DNA of 64,000 nt from Candidatus Brachythrix odensensis (lineage in GTDB: Bacteria > Chloroflexota > Anaerolineae > J036 > Brachytrichaceae): NCBI GenBank assembly GCA_016714465.1, contig JADKDT010000028.1, positions 95,258 to 159,257 of the forward strand, read 5' to 3'. Below are positions 43,333 through 53,700 of this stretch, piece after piece (within the stretch, counting starts at the first letter, position 1; every line of letters starts with the position of its first letter). The notes beneath the pieces are model-generated. The model worked only from the letters and a program-made list of their open reading frames with translations, made no database searches and was not told where the DNA came from. The position numbers were made by a program, and so were the translations under genes.

Positions 43333-43372
43333 GGAAGCGATATCCCCCTGCTTCGCAGGGGATATCGCTTCC
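43333..43372. repeat. Intergenic palindrome, 18-bp arms with one bulge
   Basis: GGAAGCGATATCCCCCTGC pairs with GCAGGGGATATCGCTTCC around TTC, with one unpaired C in the left arm. It starts five bases after the aldolase stop. Confidence 0.88.
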
Positions 43373-43423
43373 AAGACTATTCTGCGCCGGGGCGCGCCGC
43401 ACATTTTAGGGCACAATCACCGC

Positions 43424-44221
43424 ATGAGCCAATCCACGCCCGCCCGCCGGGTCTTCGACCTCGAACAGCCTCGGACCGCCGACATGCCGATCCACCCGGC
43501 CCATCGGCCAGGCTACAGCTATACCCTGCACCGCCGGCACGAGGACGGCTACGGCGAGGATGGCCCGCGCTCGGGCGCCAGCGGGCTGGTCGTGATGAAG
43601 GAGCACGCCGGGACGCATATTGACGCGCTGTGCCATCAGTCCGAGCACCAGTTCCTGTGCGGCGGGATCCCCATCGATTCGAGCGTGCAGAACAGCGCCG
43701 GCTTCAGCCAGCTCGGGGTCGAGACCATCCCGCCGCTGGTCGCGACTGGGGTGCTGCTCGACGTCGCGGGCCTCAAGGGCGTGGATGCGCTCCCGCACGG
43801 CTATGCCATCAGCGTCGACGACCTCAAGTCCGCCGCCCGCCGCCAGGGCATTGCGATCGCCGCCGGCAATGTCGTGCTGGTCCATACCGGCAACGACCAG
43901 CGCTGGCATGACGAGACCGGATATCTGGCCGGGCCCGGGCTGCACGGCGACGCCTCGCGCTGGGTGGCCGAACAGAAGCCGCTCGCGGTCGGGGCCGACA
44001 ACATGGCCTGGGATGTGATCGGGCTCAAGGACGAGGCCCTGGGATGCACGCTGCCCGGCCACATCATCATGCTGGTCCGCAACGGGATCTACATCCTGGA
44101 AAACCTGAAGCTGGGCGAACTGGCCAGGTCTGGCGTGCATACGTTTGACTTTGTGTGCGCGCCGCTCAAACTCGTTGGGGCGACCGGCTCGCCGGTGCGG
44201 CCGATTGCGCTCGCAGGTTAA
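43424..44221 (+). CDS. Cyclase-family (kynurenine formamidase-like) hydrolase
   Basis: 265 residues. The metal-binding motif HxGTHxDxxxH is present as 'HAGTHIDALCHQ' (residues about 65-76), and later 'LVHTGNDQRWHDETGYLAGPG' and 'VGADNMAWDV' follow the PF04199 cyclase pattern. Members hydrolyse cyclic amides, formamides or lactones. The neighbouring HpaI-type aldolase suggests a role in an aromatic or sugar-acid degradation branch, but this is inference. Confidence 0.87.
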   Translation: MSQSTPARRVFDLEQPRTADMPIHPAHRPGYSYTLHRRHEDGYGEDGPRSGASGLVVMKEHAGTHIDALCHQSEHQFLCGGIPIDSSVQNSAGFSQLGVETIPPLVATGVLLDVAGLKGVDALPHGYAISVDDLKSAARRQGIAIAAGNVVLVHTGNDQRWHDETGYLAGPGLHGDASRWVAEQKPLAVGADNMAWDVIGLKDEALGCTLPGHIIMLVRNGIYILENLKLGELARSGVHTFDFVCAPLKLVGATGSPVRPIALAG

Positions 44222-44232
44222 CTGGCTGGTTC

Positions 44233-44307
44233 ATTCTGAGAACTACGGTGAGACCGGCGTCCCCGCGCTTCGCGCGGGGACGCCGGTCTCACCGTAGTTC
44301 TCAGAAT
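44233..44307. repeat. Intergenic palindrome, 36-bp perfect arms
   Basis: ATTCTGAGAACTACGGTGAG... (44233-44268) pairs exactly with 44272-44307 around TTC. This is the longest perfect copy. It lies between convergent genes, 11 bases after one stop and two before the other. Confidence 0.95.
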
Positions 44308-44309
44308 CT

Positions 44310-45089
44310 CTACTGGCGCGGCAACGCCTGATACTTCGCCGGATTGATCCCGGCCGACACGAACAGCGCCTTGATCTTCGCCAGTTCATCGGCGCTTGGA
44401 CCACTGCCCGTCCCAAAACTCCCCAGCCCGACGAAGCCTTTTACGGTTGGATTGTCGGTAATCGTCCACACGGCAAACTGTTGAACCCGGAAGGATTCCT
44501 TGAGATAGGCCGGCAACTCCACCAGCCTGACCAGGTCGCCGGACTGCGGGGCGCGGATCGTGAACGCGTCCGAGGTCCCGGGGGTGCACAGGTGCATTGA
44601 CGCGCAGGCCACGTCAAGGGAGGCCTTGGCCGTATCCCCCACCCCGTCCAGCTCGAGCGTGCGGACGCTGCGCACCACCATCGTCTGTACGCTCTTGCTG
44701 CCCGGCGCGAGCAGCGTGCCCGGCATCACCCGCACATCCAGCGATTCGGCTGTGAGTGACTTCACCGAGACGTCCGCCCGCTGCAGGCCATTTCCGCTGA
44801 CCTTTGCCTCGATCAGCTTCTGGGCCACAGCCTGGGCTAGTTCAATACCCTTGCCGGGCGGCCGCGGCGTGGCCGTCGGCGGCCGCGGTGTCGCAGTGGG
44901 CCGAGGCGTTGCGGTCGGGCGCGGCGTGACTGTCGCGCGCGCCGAGGCCGTCGACGCCGGGAGGATCGTCGGGCGAGTCGCCGCGCTGACCCGAGGGGTT
45001 GCGCCCACAATCGGCGCGATTGTCACCGGCATATCGCATCCAGCCAACAGCAACGCGAGGAAGACCCCAACCAATCGAAGCACCTGCAT
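44310..45089 (-). CDS. Lipoprotein of unknown function with Thr/Pro linker
   Basis: 259 residues. Lipobox 'ALLLAGC' after a short signal, then a linker with TPRPTATPRP repeats to about residue 75. The remaining 185 residues are an alpha/beta domain with no motif I recognise, containing two neighbouring Cys ('LDVACASMHLCTPG') that could form a disulfide. ATG 45089 is preceded by AGGAGG at good spacing, and supports a much shorter protein than the open frame, which extends upstream through a MITE-like element. Confidence 0.75.
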   Translation of the reverse strand: MQVLRLVGVFLALLLAGCDMPVTIAPIVGATPRVSAATRPTILPASTASARATVTPRPTATPRPTATPRPPTATPRPPGKGIELAQAVAQKLIEAKVSGNGLQRADVSVKSLTAESLDVRVMPGTLLAPGSKSVQTMVVRSVRTLELDGVGDTAKASLDVACASMHLCTPGTSDAFTIRAPQSGDLVRLVELPAYLKESFRVQQFAVWTITDNPTVKGFVGLGSFGTGSGPSADELAKIKALFVSAGINPAKYQALPRQ

Positions 45090-45180
45090 GACGCGCCTCC
45101 TTGTCCCCCAGCAATCCTGCCCAATATCAGTATAGGACGAATCCCAGCGCTGACACGATCGCGCGCGCCAGAACCCAATG

Positions 45181-45377
45181 GCTCCTGCAGAGTCCGCTGT
45201 TCTCCGGCTGAAGCCCCGCCGGACCAGCCGTGCAGAAAGCCATTTGCAGGAGAACGAGAAAACGGGACGGTAATTGTCCTGTCCCGTTCTCTCGTTCTCC
45301 CGCAAACTGCCATAGACGGGCGACGATTTATAGGTGCGGCACTTTTCAGGAATTGCGTCAAGGGACTTTTCGGCAGC
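45181..45377. mobile_element. MITE-like element, decayed copy
   Basis: 197 bp, related along its length to 54731-54929. Ends GCTCCTGCAGAGTCC and GGACTTTTCGGCAGC are imperfect inverted repeats (11 of 15). The centre has a long imperfect hairpin, TTTGCAGGAGAACGAG... pairing with CTCGTTCTCCCGCAAA. It carries no gene. Confidence 0.8.
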
Positions 45378-45542
45378 CATGGCCCGAACCCGCTGATACC
45401 ACCATGCCGGAATTCCGCCAAGTGTGGCAAAATGTTTACTTCAACGCCGGGGCATTGGGGGCATGGGGTTGAAACCAATCGAAACTGTCATATGTCGCCG
45501 ACGCGATCGGTTGCGATGATGAGTCTGACCTAGGAGAGCTAA

Positions 45543-48500
45543 ATGCGCGGTGTGAACATTCTGCGAGTCGGTGTATTGCTTTTCCTCGCGCTTGTGCTGG
45601 CGCCCGCGGCCGCGCGCGCGGACGATTCGACGGAATCGGTCATCCCTGATCGCGGCGCAAACTGGGCGGACGCGGCAGTTCCGGTGGACGTCCCAAGCAC
45701 TCATGATGCGAGCGGCCCGGTTGCCGCGTTGCCAGATTCCGCGCCCGGCGCCCGTTCCACCCAGGACACTATGGCCGCGCCAGCGCTAACCGACCGATGC
45801 CAGGGTGTTTTTGCCTGCGAAGGGATAAACGATGCCGCGAATAGTGTGGGCGCTGGCTCTTGCATGGGTGACTTCTCGTGTTACCACAGCAGCGCCATCA
45901 CCCTCACAATCGGGACGTACTCGTGCATCGGCAATAACGCTTGCGAAGGCGCGACGGGGCCGATCGGTAACAACTCCTGCCAGTCATACTATTACCCTGG
46001 ATATTTCTATACCGGCGACAACTGCCGCGGGGCCGGGTCGATCGGAAACAATTCATGCAACTACTACATCTTCTACGGAAGCGGTTCTTCGTGCACCTCC
46101 GCGGCGGAACCCATCGGGGACAATTCGTGCAATGCGCTGCTGGGATGCTATCTCGCCACCAAGGCCATCGGGGCCGGATCGTGCAATGGTCAGCAGGCTT
46201 GCCAAAATGAATCGCAAACGATTGGCGCCAATTCATGCAACGGGACGACGGCCTGCATTGGGGCTGGGGGCAGCATCGGCGCGAACGCGTGCAACAACAC
46301 CAATGCCTGCAATGGGGCAACCGGGCCGATCGGGGCCGGCTCATGCACGGGAAGTGAAGGCTGTTACAGCGCGAGCGGGACGATCGGCGCGGGCTCGTGC
46401 GCGTCGGGTGACAGGGCCTGCTACGACGCGAGCGGGGCCATCGGCGCAGCGTCTTGTAACGGATTTGAGGCGTGTTACAGCGGGAGCGGCGCCGTAAGCG
46501 CAGGCTCGTGCGTAGGCTCCCGGGCGTGCTACAACGAGGTCGGCCCGATTGGCGCCGGTTCGTGCCTGGCAGGCGAGGCTTGCAACGGCAACACTGGCTC
46601 GGTCGGGGCCGGATCGTGCACCAACTTTCGGTCCTGCTACGCGACCGGTTCCATCGCCGCCAGCGCCTGCAATTCGGACTATGCCTGCGAGAGCGCCCTG
46701 GGGCCCATTCCGAACGGCTCATGTGTTGGCTACGCCGCATGCTACTGGGCCAGGCGCGTCGTTGGCGCGAACGCCTGTATCGGCTCGGAAGCGTGCCGAG
46801 GCACCGTAAACGATTTTGTCGTTCGAGGCGCAATCAGCGCGGGCGCCTGCAATGGCACTGAGGCCTGCAGGAGCGCTGCTGGCGCTATCGCCCCAGACTC
46901 ATGCAATGGCGCCGGCGCATGCAAGGACTCAAGCGGCAACATTGCCACCTCCGCGTGCGTCGGCGACAGCGCGTGCAACGGGGCCGATAGTACGATCGGA
47001 ACCCTGTCGTGCAATAAAGGCACATCCTGCACAAACGCTTTGTTCCCGATAGGCAACCGGTCGTGCAATGGCTTCAATGCCTGCTTTGTGGTGCGCGCCC
47101 CGGTATACAACCTGGCCTGCAATGGCGAATTCGCCTGCGACGGTTTGTTGGTGCCCGCCCTGGACTGCATGTTCAACGCCGTGCAGCCGCAGCTATGCCT
47201 GACCACGGCCACCCCCACGCCCACCCCGACCGCGACACCCGCCAGCCCGGCCGTGCCGTGCCAGGTGCCGAACGCCGATATCTTTGACAATGCGACGATC
47301 ACCGACACGCTGACCCTCCTCAGCGGAGGAACGATCGCGGAACTGAATCCGTATCTGAGCGTCATCCACTCCAGGGTGGGCGATCTGCGGGTGACCCTGT
47401 CGCACTCGGGGACGAGCGTGGTCCTGCTCAACCGCCCCGGCATCAGCACCGGCGCGTGCACCGGCAACGACATCGAGAATCACTTCGACGATGAGGGCCT
47501 CCGGAACGCGCAAGCCGGGTGCCGCAACGATCCAAGCTCGGCCTATCCTTTGGGCGACCGGCTCGACCCGGGAAACACGCTTGCAGCCTTCGACGGCATG
47601 AGCCTGGTCGGAGATTGGCAACTGACGGTCTCCGACCAGGCAGGCGGCAATACCGGCACACTTGTGTCGTGGTGCGTGGCCGCAACCCCGGTCGCCACCG
47701 CTACGCCCACCCAGACGCCCACCCGGACGCCCACCGCAACCCCCACCCCATCCGATGTTGCCTTGCCCTGCAACATCCCGAACGTGGCCATTCCGGATAA
47801 CAATGCGGCCGGTGTCAGCGACTCGTTCATCATCACCAGCGGCCTGACGATCGGCAGCCTGAGCGCCTACGTCCGGGTCGAGCACCCGTTCGTCAGCGAC
47901 TTGGGGATTCGCCTGGAGCACCTGGATACGGGCACCAAAGTGAACTTGTTGAAGCGCGGCACATATTGCAATGGCAACGACATCGATAACTACTTCGCCG
48001 ACAACGCGTCATTCAATCCAGAGACCGACTGTCGCAGCGACCCACAGTCGGCGTTTCCCCAGGGCGATGCCCTGCTCTCTGATCGCTCGTTGAGCGCCTT
48101 CTACCGGGAGAGCCTGTCCGGGCTGTGGCGATTGACGATTTCCGACACCGCCCTTTCAGATGTCGGCAGGCTGGTGTCGTGGTGCGTGTTCGCCGATCCG
48201 TACTTCACGCCAACACCAACACCCACCCGAACGCCTACGGCGACCAACACCTCAACCCCCACGAAGACGCCGACGCCGACCCGCACGCCGACGAGCACAC
48301 CTACCGACACAGCGACGCCGACGAACACGCCGACCAACCTGCCCACCTCGACCCCAACCGCCACGGCGACCCGCACACCGACCCCGACTGCGACGCCGCC
48401 GGGATACGCCAATGGCTGCCGCTTCCCCGGCCTTGCGATTCCGGATTCGCCTGTGGCCGGGATCAGCGACACGCTGACCATCGCCGCCGGCGGCACGGTC

Positions 48501-48914
48501 GCCGATCTGCGCGCTTCGGTGAAGATCAACCATACCTATATGGGCGACTTGAATATCAGCCTGTCGCACCTGGACACGGGCACCAGCGTGACCCTGCTGG
48601 CGGGATCGACCTGCAGCGGCGACAACCTCGATAACACGTTCACCGATCTGGGCAACTACGCCGCCCAGGCCGGATGCCGCTACGACCCCAATTCGGCCTT
48701 CCCGCCCGGTGTATTGCTACTGCCGAGCAGCCCGCTGAGCGCCTTCAACGGGCAGAATCTGGCCGGCGACTGGCGCCTGAGCGTGGTCGACAACTCGCAG
48801 GATGACATCGGCAGCCTGGTGTCATGGTGCATGTCGATCGTGCCGGCGCCGACTGCCACGCCAACGGCGACACCCATCGTTTTCAGGCTGTACATGCCGG
48901 TTGTGCTGAGATAG
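45543..48914 (+). CDS. Giant secreted cysteine-repeat protein with three P-domains
   Basis: 1123 residues. Signal peptide 'ILRVGVLLFLALVLAPAAARA'. Residues about 87-530 are some 22-25 tandem repeats of about 18 residues with consensus I-G-A-x-S-C-x-G-x2-A-C, each with Cys spaced C-x5-C. After TPTPT linkers come three P-domain-like beta modules (about 570-713, 741-883, 958-1099), each starting 'C..P...IPDN' and ending 'LVSWCV' or similar. The C-terminus is 'FRLYMPVVLR'. The Cys ladder suggests a disulfide-braced solenoid. No catalytic domain is seen; an adhesive or structural surface role is inferred. AGGAGAGC precedes ATG 45543. Confidence 0.8.
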   Translation: MRGVNILRVGVLLFLALVLAPAAARADDSTESVIPDRGANWADAAVPVDVPSTHDASGPVAALPDSAPGARSTQDTMAAPALTDRCQGVFACEGINDAANSVGAGSCMGDFSCYHSSAITLTIGTYSCIGNNACEGATGPIGNNSCQSYYYPGYFYTGDNCRGAGSIGNNSCNYYIFYGSGSSCTSAAEPIGDNSCNALLGCYLATKAIGAGSCNGQQACQNESQTIGANSCNGTTACIGAGGSIGANACNNTNACNGATGPIGAGSCTGSEGCYSASGTIGAGSCASGDRACYDASGAIGAASCNGFEACYSGSGAVSAGSCVGSRACYNEVGPIGAGSCLAGEACNGNTGSVGAGSCTNFRSCYATGSIAASACNSDYACESALGPIPNGSCVGYAACYWARRVVGANACIGSEACRGTVNDFVVRGAISAGACNGTEACRSAAGAIAPDSCNGAGACKDSSGNIATSACVGDSACNGADSTIGTLSCNKGTSCTNALFPIGNRSCNGFNACFVVRAPVYNLACNGEFACDGLLVPALDCMFNAVQPQLCLTTATPTPTPTATPASPAVPCQVPNADIFDNATITDTLTLLSGGTIAELNPYLSVIHSRVGDLRVTLSHSGTSVVLLNRPGISTGACTGNDIENHFDDEGLRNAQAGCRNDPSSAYPLGDRLDPGNTLAAFDGMSLVGDWQLTVSDQAGGNTGTLVSWCVAATPVATATPTQTPTRTPTATPTPSDVALPCNIPNVAIPDNNAAGVSDSFIITSGLTIGSLSAYVRVEHPFVSDLGIRLEHLDTGTKVNLLKRGTYCNGNDIDNYFADNASFNPETDCRSDPQSAFPQGDALLSDRSLSAFYRESLSGLWRLTISDTALSDVGRLVSWCVFADPYFTPTPTPTRTPTATNTSTPTKTPTPTRTPTSTPTDTATPTNTPTNLPTSTPTATATRTPTPTATPPGYANGCRFPGLAIPDSPVAGISDTLTIAAGGTVADLRASVKINHTYMGDLNISLSHLDTGTSVTLLAGSTCSGDNLDNTFTDLGNYAAQAGCRYDPNSAFPPGVLLLPSSPLSAFNGQNLAGDWRLSVVDNSQDDIGSLVSWCMSIVPAPTATPTATPIVFRLYMPVVLR

Positions 48915-48932
48915 CCGAGGTGATTTTTCCAA

Positions 48933-48995
48933 TTCGCAGGAGAACGGGAGAAGGGGAGGGTCTATTGGACGTGCCCAGCTTGCCATAAAACTGGG
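48933..48995. repeat. Partial MITE-derived sequence
   Basis: TTCGCAGGAGAACGGGAGAA (48933-48952) matches the left arm of the central hairpin of 54731-54929, followed by a GCCATAAAACTGGG relative of its right part. Both termini are missing. Confidence 0.55.
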
Positions 48996-49014
48996 AAAGC
49001 AGTAAAATGGGCAC

Positions 49015-49320
49015 ATGAAGACAACGCTCGATCTGCCCGATGACCTTGTCAAAGAGGTCAAGTACCGCGCTGTCCGGGACGGGAAGAAGCTCAGGGAAAC
49101 CGTCGCGGAATTGCTCCGAAGCGGGTTGGCCGCAGGCCCATCGCAGACGAAGACGGCCCGGCCGATTGTTGGCACCGATCTGCAGACCGGCCTGCCAATC
49201 ATCGAAAGCCCGCCCGGGGCCGCGATCACCTCCATGAGCGCAGACGAAATCTACGCCTTGATGCATGCGACCCAGGAGGAAGAAGACCTTGCGCGCTTCG
49301 GCCTATCTCTTCGACGCTAA
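49015..49320 (+). CDS. vapB: VapB-like ribbon-helix-helix antitoxin
   Basis: 101 residues. 'MKTTLDLPDDLVKEVKYRAV' is the N-terminal beta strand and first helix of a ribbon-helix-helix DNA-binding domain, followed by 'LRETVAELLRSGL'. The C-terminal part ('SADEIYALMHATQEEEDLAR') would wrap the toxin. It overlaps the PIN-domain gene by about 30 bases, as is usual in vapBC operons, where VapB represses its own promoter with VapC as corepressor. Confidence 0.82.
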   Translation: MKTTLDLPDDLVKEVKYRAVRDGKKLRETVAELLRSGLAAGPSQTKTARPIVGTDLQTGLPIIESPPGAAITSMSADEIYALMHATQEEEDLARFGLSLRR

Positions 49321-49749
49321 CGTCTGGTCGCGCTTGTGTTTGCGGCGCACCCGCAACATGGGCTCGCGCTCGAGGCGTATCGCTCGGCTTCGAAGGCCCA
49401 TCCGGCCGTCTTCTGCCGCGCAACGGAACTATCCTTTCTACGGTCTCGCCTCAACCCCCGCCCCTTGCGCTTGAGCAATGCGACCGGGCTGACAAATCTG
49501 GACGCAATCAGGACCCTCACCCAACTACTCGGCGAAACACGCGTCGCGTTTCGGGACGAGTCTGAAGGCGTCGGCCCGCTCTGGTATCGGCTTGGCGCGC
49601 GAGACAGCGCCTCGCCAAAACGCTGGATGGACGCGTATCTGGCCGCGTTTGCGATCGCCGGTGACCTGCGCCTGGTCACGTCCGATCGCGATTTCGTCGA
49701 CTTCGAATCTGACGGGCTGAAGCTTGACCTGCTTGGCTCGAATCGTTAA
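49289..49749 (+). CDS. vapC: VapC-like PIN-domain ribonuclease toxin, frameshifted
   Basis: TTG 49289 gives 'LRASAYLFDANVW', with the first PIN-domain Asp, and GGAGGAAG lies upstream. A missing base in the GG at about 49326 moves the frame to 'ALVFAAHPQHGLALEAYR' and on to 'WMDAYLAAFAIAGDLRLVTSDRDF', with the later acidic residues of the active site. Joined, about 153 residues, a normal PIN toxin. If the shift is real the toxin is dead while the antitoxin is intact; if it is a sequencing error the system is whole. Confidence 0.78.
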
Positions 49750-49761
49750 TCAATAAGTGTT

Positions 49762-49808
49762 TTCGGATGCGATATCCCCCGGCTTCGCCGGGGGATATCG
49801 CATCCGAA
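49762..49808. repeat. Intergenic palindrome, 22-bp perfect arms
   Basis: TTCGGATGCGATATCCCCC... pairs exactly with 49787-49808 around TTC. It lies between the vapC stop and the amidohydrolase gene, both plus strand. Confidence 0.92.
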
Positions 49809-49875
49809 GATGGGTGCTTTTGGCGGATCCGGATTGCGTTTTTACGCATCGGCGCCTCACGAAGGAACAAACAAA

Positions 49876-50643
49876 GTGCTCTATATCGACACGCACGCCC
49901 ACCTCGGCCCCTGGCATGAGGAGATCTGGACCTTCACCCCGGAACAATTCGTCGCGCTGCAACAAAGGGCGGGCATCTCGACGACAGTCGTGACCTCAGC
50001 CGCCGCCCTGGCCGGCGAGCTGGTCTACGGCAACGAATGGACCTTTCAGCAGGCCGAACGCCTCGATCACCTGCTGGTCTGGCTGGTGCTCAACCCGCTG
50101 CGCGAGAAGGACTCCTTCGATCTTCTCGAGCGCTACAAGAATCACCCGAAAATGGTCGGGGTCAAGATTCACCCGGTCATGCACCGCTACCCGGCCGACA
50201 TCAAGGCCACCTACCGGCTGTTCGAGCGGGTCGCGCCGCTGAACTTCCCGGTGCTCTCGCACGGCGAGAACGAGTCGTATGCCTCGCCGGCCCGGATGCG
50301 CCGGCTGGCCGAGGCCTTTCCGTCGCTCACCCTGATCACCGCCCACTTCGGCGCGGGCGCCCCAGGCCAGACCCACGAGGCCATCGATGCCATGCAGGAT
50401 TGCAAATCGGGAAATCTCTATACAGATATGGGCACGGGCCGGGCGGTCCGGACCGGCATCATCGCCCAGATGGTCCGCGCCATCGGGGCGGATCGGATCC
50501 TGTTCGGGACCGACTCGCCGCTGTATGAACCCATGGCGTTCCCGACCCTGCTGCGGGCCGCCGACATCAGTGAAGCAGAGCGCGCGCTGATCGCCCATCA
50601 GAACGCCGAACGGTTGATCCTCTCCCCGCGCGGGCTGGGATAG
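49876..50643 (+). CDS. Amidohydrolase-related (amidohydrolase_2-type) protein
   Basis: 256 residues. 'YIDTHAHLGPWHEE' carries the first HxH metal pair near the N-terminus, 'VGVKIHPVMHRY' the third His, 'LITAHFGAGAPG' the fourth and 'ILFGTDSPLYEP' the catalytic Asp of the TIM-barrel metal-dependent hydrolases. Decarboxylase or hydrolase activity on a small acid is likely; the substrate is unknown. GTG 49876 is chosen because an upstream start would begin within the palindrome, and GAAGGA lies before it. Confidence 0.8.
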   Translation: MLYIDTHAHLGPWHEEIWTFTPEQFVALQQRAGISTTVVTSAAALAGELVYGNEWTFQQAERLDHLLVWLVLNPLREKDSFDLLERYKNHPKMVGVKIHPVMHRYPADIKATYRLFERVAPLNFPVLSHGENESYASPARMRRLAEAFPSLTLITAHFGAGAPGQTHEAIDAMQDCKSGNLYTDMGTGRAVRTGIIAQMVRAIGADRILFGTDSPLYEPMAFPTLLRAADISEAERALIAHQNAERLILSPRGLG

Positions 50644-50762
50644 CCCGCCCTTCCGCATTTCGAGGATGTAGTCCATACTGCGGGCCTGTCCCTGGCGCAA
50701 CAACCCAAGTTGCAGCATCGTCGCCCGGCTGTCACGCGCCACGGCATTCGGAGGGGGTGGCC

Positions 50763-53700
50763 ATGCGTATTCATATTTCGTTACGCAATGCGCGGCGGGC
50801 GCGCAGGGGAATCAATCTCACCAGCCTGTCGGCCATGCTGGGAGTCATTGCGGCGCTGACTCTGCTTGGGCTGAGCGCCAGTGAAGATGCCACCGATTCG
50901 GCCACCGAAATTAACCAAGCCAGGCGGGATGACAGCGCGCCGGCGCCAGGCGCCCTGGCCGCGGCGATTGTTGATCCACATCGGCATGCCGAGGACGAGG
51001 GGCCCGGGGAGTATCTGGCCTATCTGCCGATGATTGGGCGCATCCCCAAACCATCGACAGTGATCGTTAATGAAGTGATGTATTGGACCCCGCCCGAGGC
51101 CGGGCATGCCTGGGTTGAGCTGTTCAACACGGCGCCGTTGACGATCTCCCTGGCAGGCTGGACGCTCAGCGCCGATGACGGCGCGCCCGCCCTGGCCTTG
51201 CCGGCCTGGAACATGCCTCCGGGCGCGTATCTGGTCATCAGCCTTACCAGCGGCGCCGACGATGCGGATTTTTCGGACGGGTTGTCCACCTTTTTCACCA
51301 GCAGCCTGTCGCTAAGCCGGACCCAGGGCACGCTCGCGCTCTTTCGCGGCCCGGAGGACGTCGCGGACTATCTGGCTTGGAGCGACTCGCGCGTGTTCAC
51401 CCCGGCGCGACCTACCCCGGCGCGCTGCTTTCGGCCGAATGGCCGATTGGCGACTTCATCCACAACGCCGAATCCGAGGGCATCGCGCTCACCCGGCCGG
51501 TCGAGCCGGGCGACAGCATCGGGCGGGATGAGAACAGCACTGACAGGAATGGCTCGCAGGACTGGTCTGGTCACGGCGGCCTGAACGCGCTCAGACCCTC
51601 GCCCGGCGCGCGCAACCAGCACGACATCAACATCGAGTTGTATGACGACAGCCCGCTATCGCGCCCGGACACGCGGCCCGTGCCTACACCGCTGCCGAAC
51701 AGGGCCTGGACGGTCATGGTCCTGATGGATCCGCGCGATCCCAATCTCGCGGCGGCGTGGCTCAGCGACATCAACAAGATGGAGCAGGCAGGATCCGGGG
51801 CCAATGTGAATGTGGTCGTGCAATACGGCTATGCGCCGAACCTCAGCTACCGGTATCACATCGCCACAGACGCGATCGGGGGGCAGAAGGTTCGTTCGCC
51901 CACGCTCGTGCTAACAGGCAGCATCCCGACCCACCCGGGCGACCCACAAACACTTAAGAACTTCATCGCCTGGACCAAGGTCAACTACCCGGCCGATCAC
52001 TATGCGCTCGCGCTGGCCGGGCATGGGCAGGGCTGGAAGGGCCTGATGATCGTCGCCGGGCAGGACACCCTCAGCATGGCCGAGCTGCGCGACGGCATGT
52101 CGGAACTGGGCCAGAAGTTCGACGACGTGTTTTTCTACTCGTGTTTGATGGGCATGGCTGAAGTGGGCTATCAAGTCGCCGACTTTGCCGACTTCATGGT
52201 CGCCAGCGAGGAAGTCACCTATACGATGTTCCCCTGGGAGGCGTTCATCAACAAGATCAAGGCCAATCCGGCCATGAGCGCCGGGAGTTTCGCCGACACG
52301 GCCACCCTCGACTGCGCCGCCGCCATGACCTCGACCATCCTGAACCACACGACCGCGTCCATCGATCTGGCAAAACTGAAGAACACGCTCGAGCCCGCCA
52401 TCAGCGCATTTGCGGGCGCATTGCTCGCCGATGTGACCGATTTCAAAACGACCGGGCTTTGGAGTGACAACAGCCAGGTTGTCATCGACCTGGCTGTCCG
52501 CCTGCCCAGCGAGAGCTTCGCCGATCGCAATTTTCTGGATCTGCGGCACTTCGCCCAACGGGCGGCAGCGCAGCCGCTGTCGGCGGCGGCCCTGGCGGGG
52601 GCCGTGACCGACGCGCTCGCGCCCGGGGGCGCGCAGTCCGCCATCCGGGAATTCAAGCGCGGCGCGGGGCATCCGAACGCGCATGGCTTGTCAATTTACT
52701 TCCCGGAGTATGAAACGTGGCCGGACAATGGCGGAAGCATCACAGAAGGACAGGTTCGCGCCTTTGACAACCCGACGTTTGGCGCGCATCTCTACCAGCG
52801 TGATGCGGCTATCCTGCTGCCCCAGCTTCAGGGCTCAGTCCATCCGTTGATGGATGACCCAGGCTTCCTCTTTCCGTCCGACACCCAATGGGATGAGTTC
52901 CTGCATCGCTACTACAAACCGGTGGCCGAAGCCTGCGTCGCCGGAGGTCTGCCCACGCGGCCGTCGGCGGGATGCCCTGATACGCATTCCATGGCCGTAG
53001 GTGAGAGCATCCTTCTCAGCGGCGAAGGCTCGTCGGACAGCGACGGCCCGAACGGGGCGGACAAACTCATCCACGGCAGCCTGAACAGCAAAGTGCACTA
53101 CTACTGGGACAAGGACGCCGGCACTGACAGCGGGGGCGGCCTGCCCGCCTATGCCGATAGCGTCGAGTACAGGAACTGCCCCGAGGACTGCGATCGAGAC
53201 AACATCGACGATCCCGATGACGACAACGACGCCATCGGGATGACCTATCTGTACACCTGCCCGGCCCCGGGAGTCTATGTCGTGCGCCTGAACGTCTGGG
53301 ACGAGCACCATGATCAGCCGCGTCGCCGGATCGAGGACACATCGCTGAACCAGGGCCGGCACTGGCTGCACTTCAATGTCGATTCGGACACCCTGACCAT
53401 CAACTGCGTTGGGACGCCCACGCCGACGCGCACGCCAACCCATGCGCCGCCGGAATACACCGACACGCCGACGCCGTCGACGGCACCCGCGCAGCGCCAC
53501 GCCATCGCCCACCGCCTCGCCAACGGCATCCCCGACGGCAACACCCTCGCCAACCCAACCCTTCAACCTGACCGGGATCTCCTCGGTCTTCACCCACACA
53601 GGCGGCGGGGCGCTCACGGTTCGGGTGCACGTCGTCGGGCCCGCGCTAAACGGCGCTATCTATGATCTGCATATCGTCTTCGATCAGCAAACACCACCCT

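Noticed and set aside
45090..45380. N-terminal extension of the lipoprotein
   Set aside because: It overlaps the decayed MITE and would bury the lipoprotein signal; ATG 45089 has AGGAGG at correct spacing.
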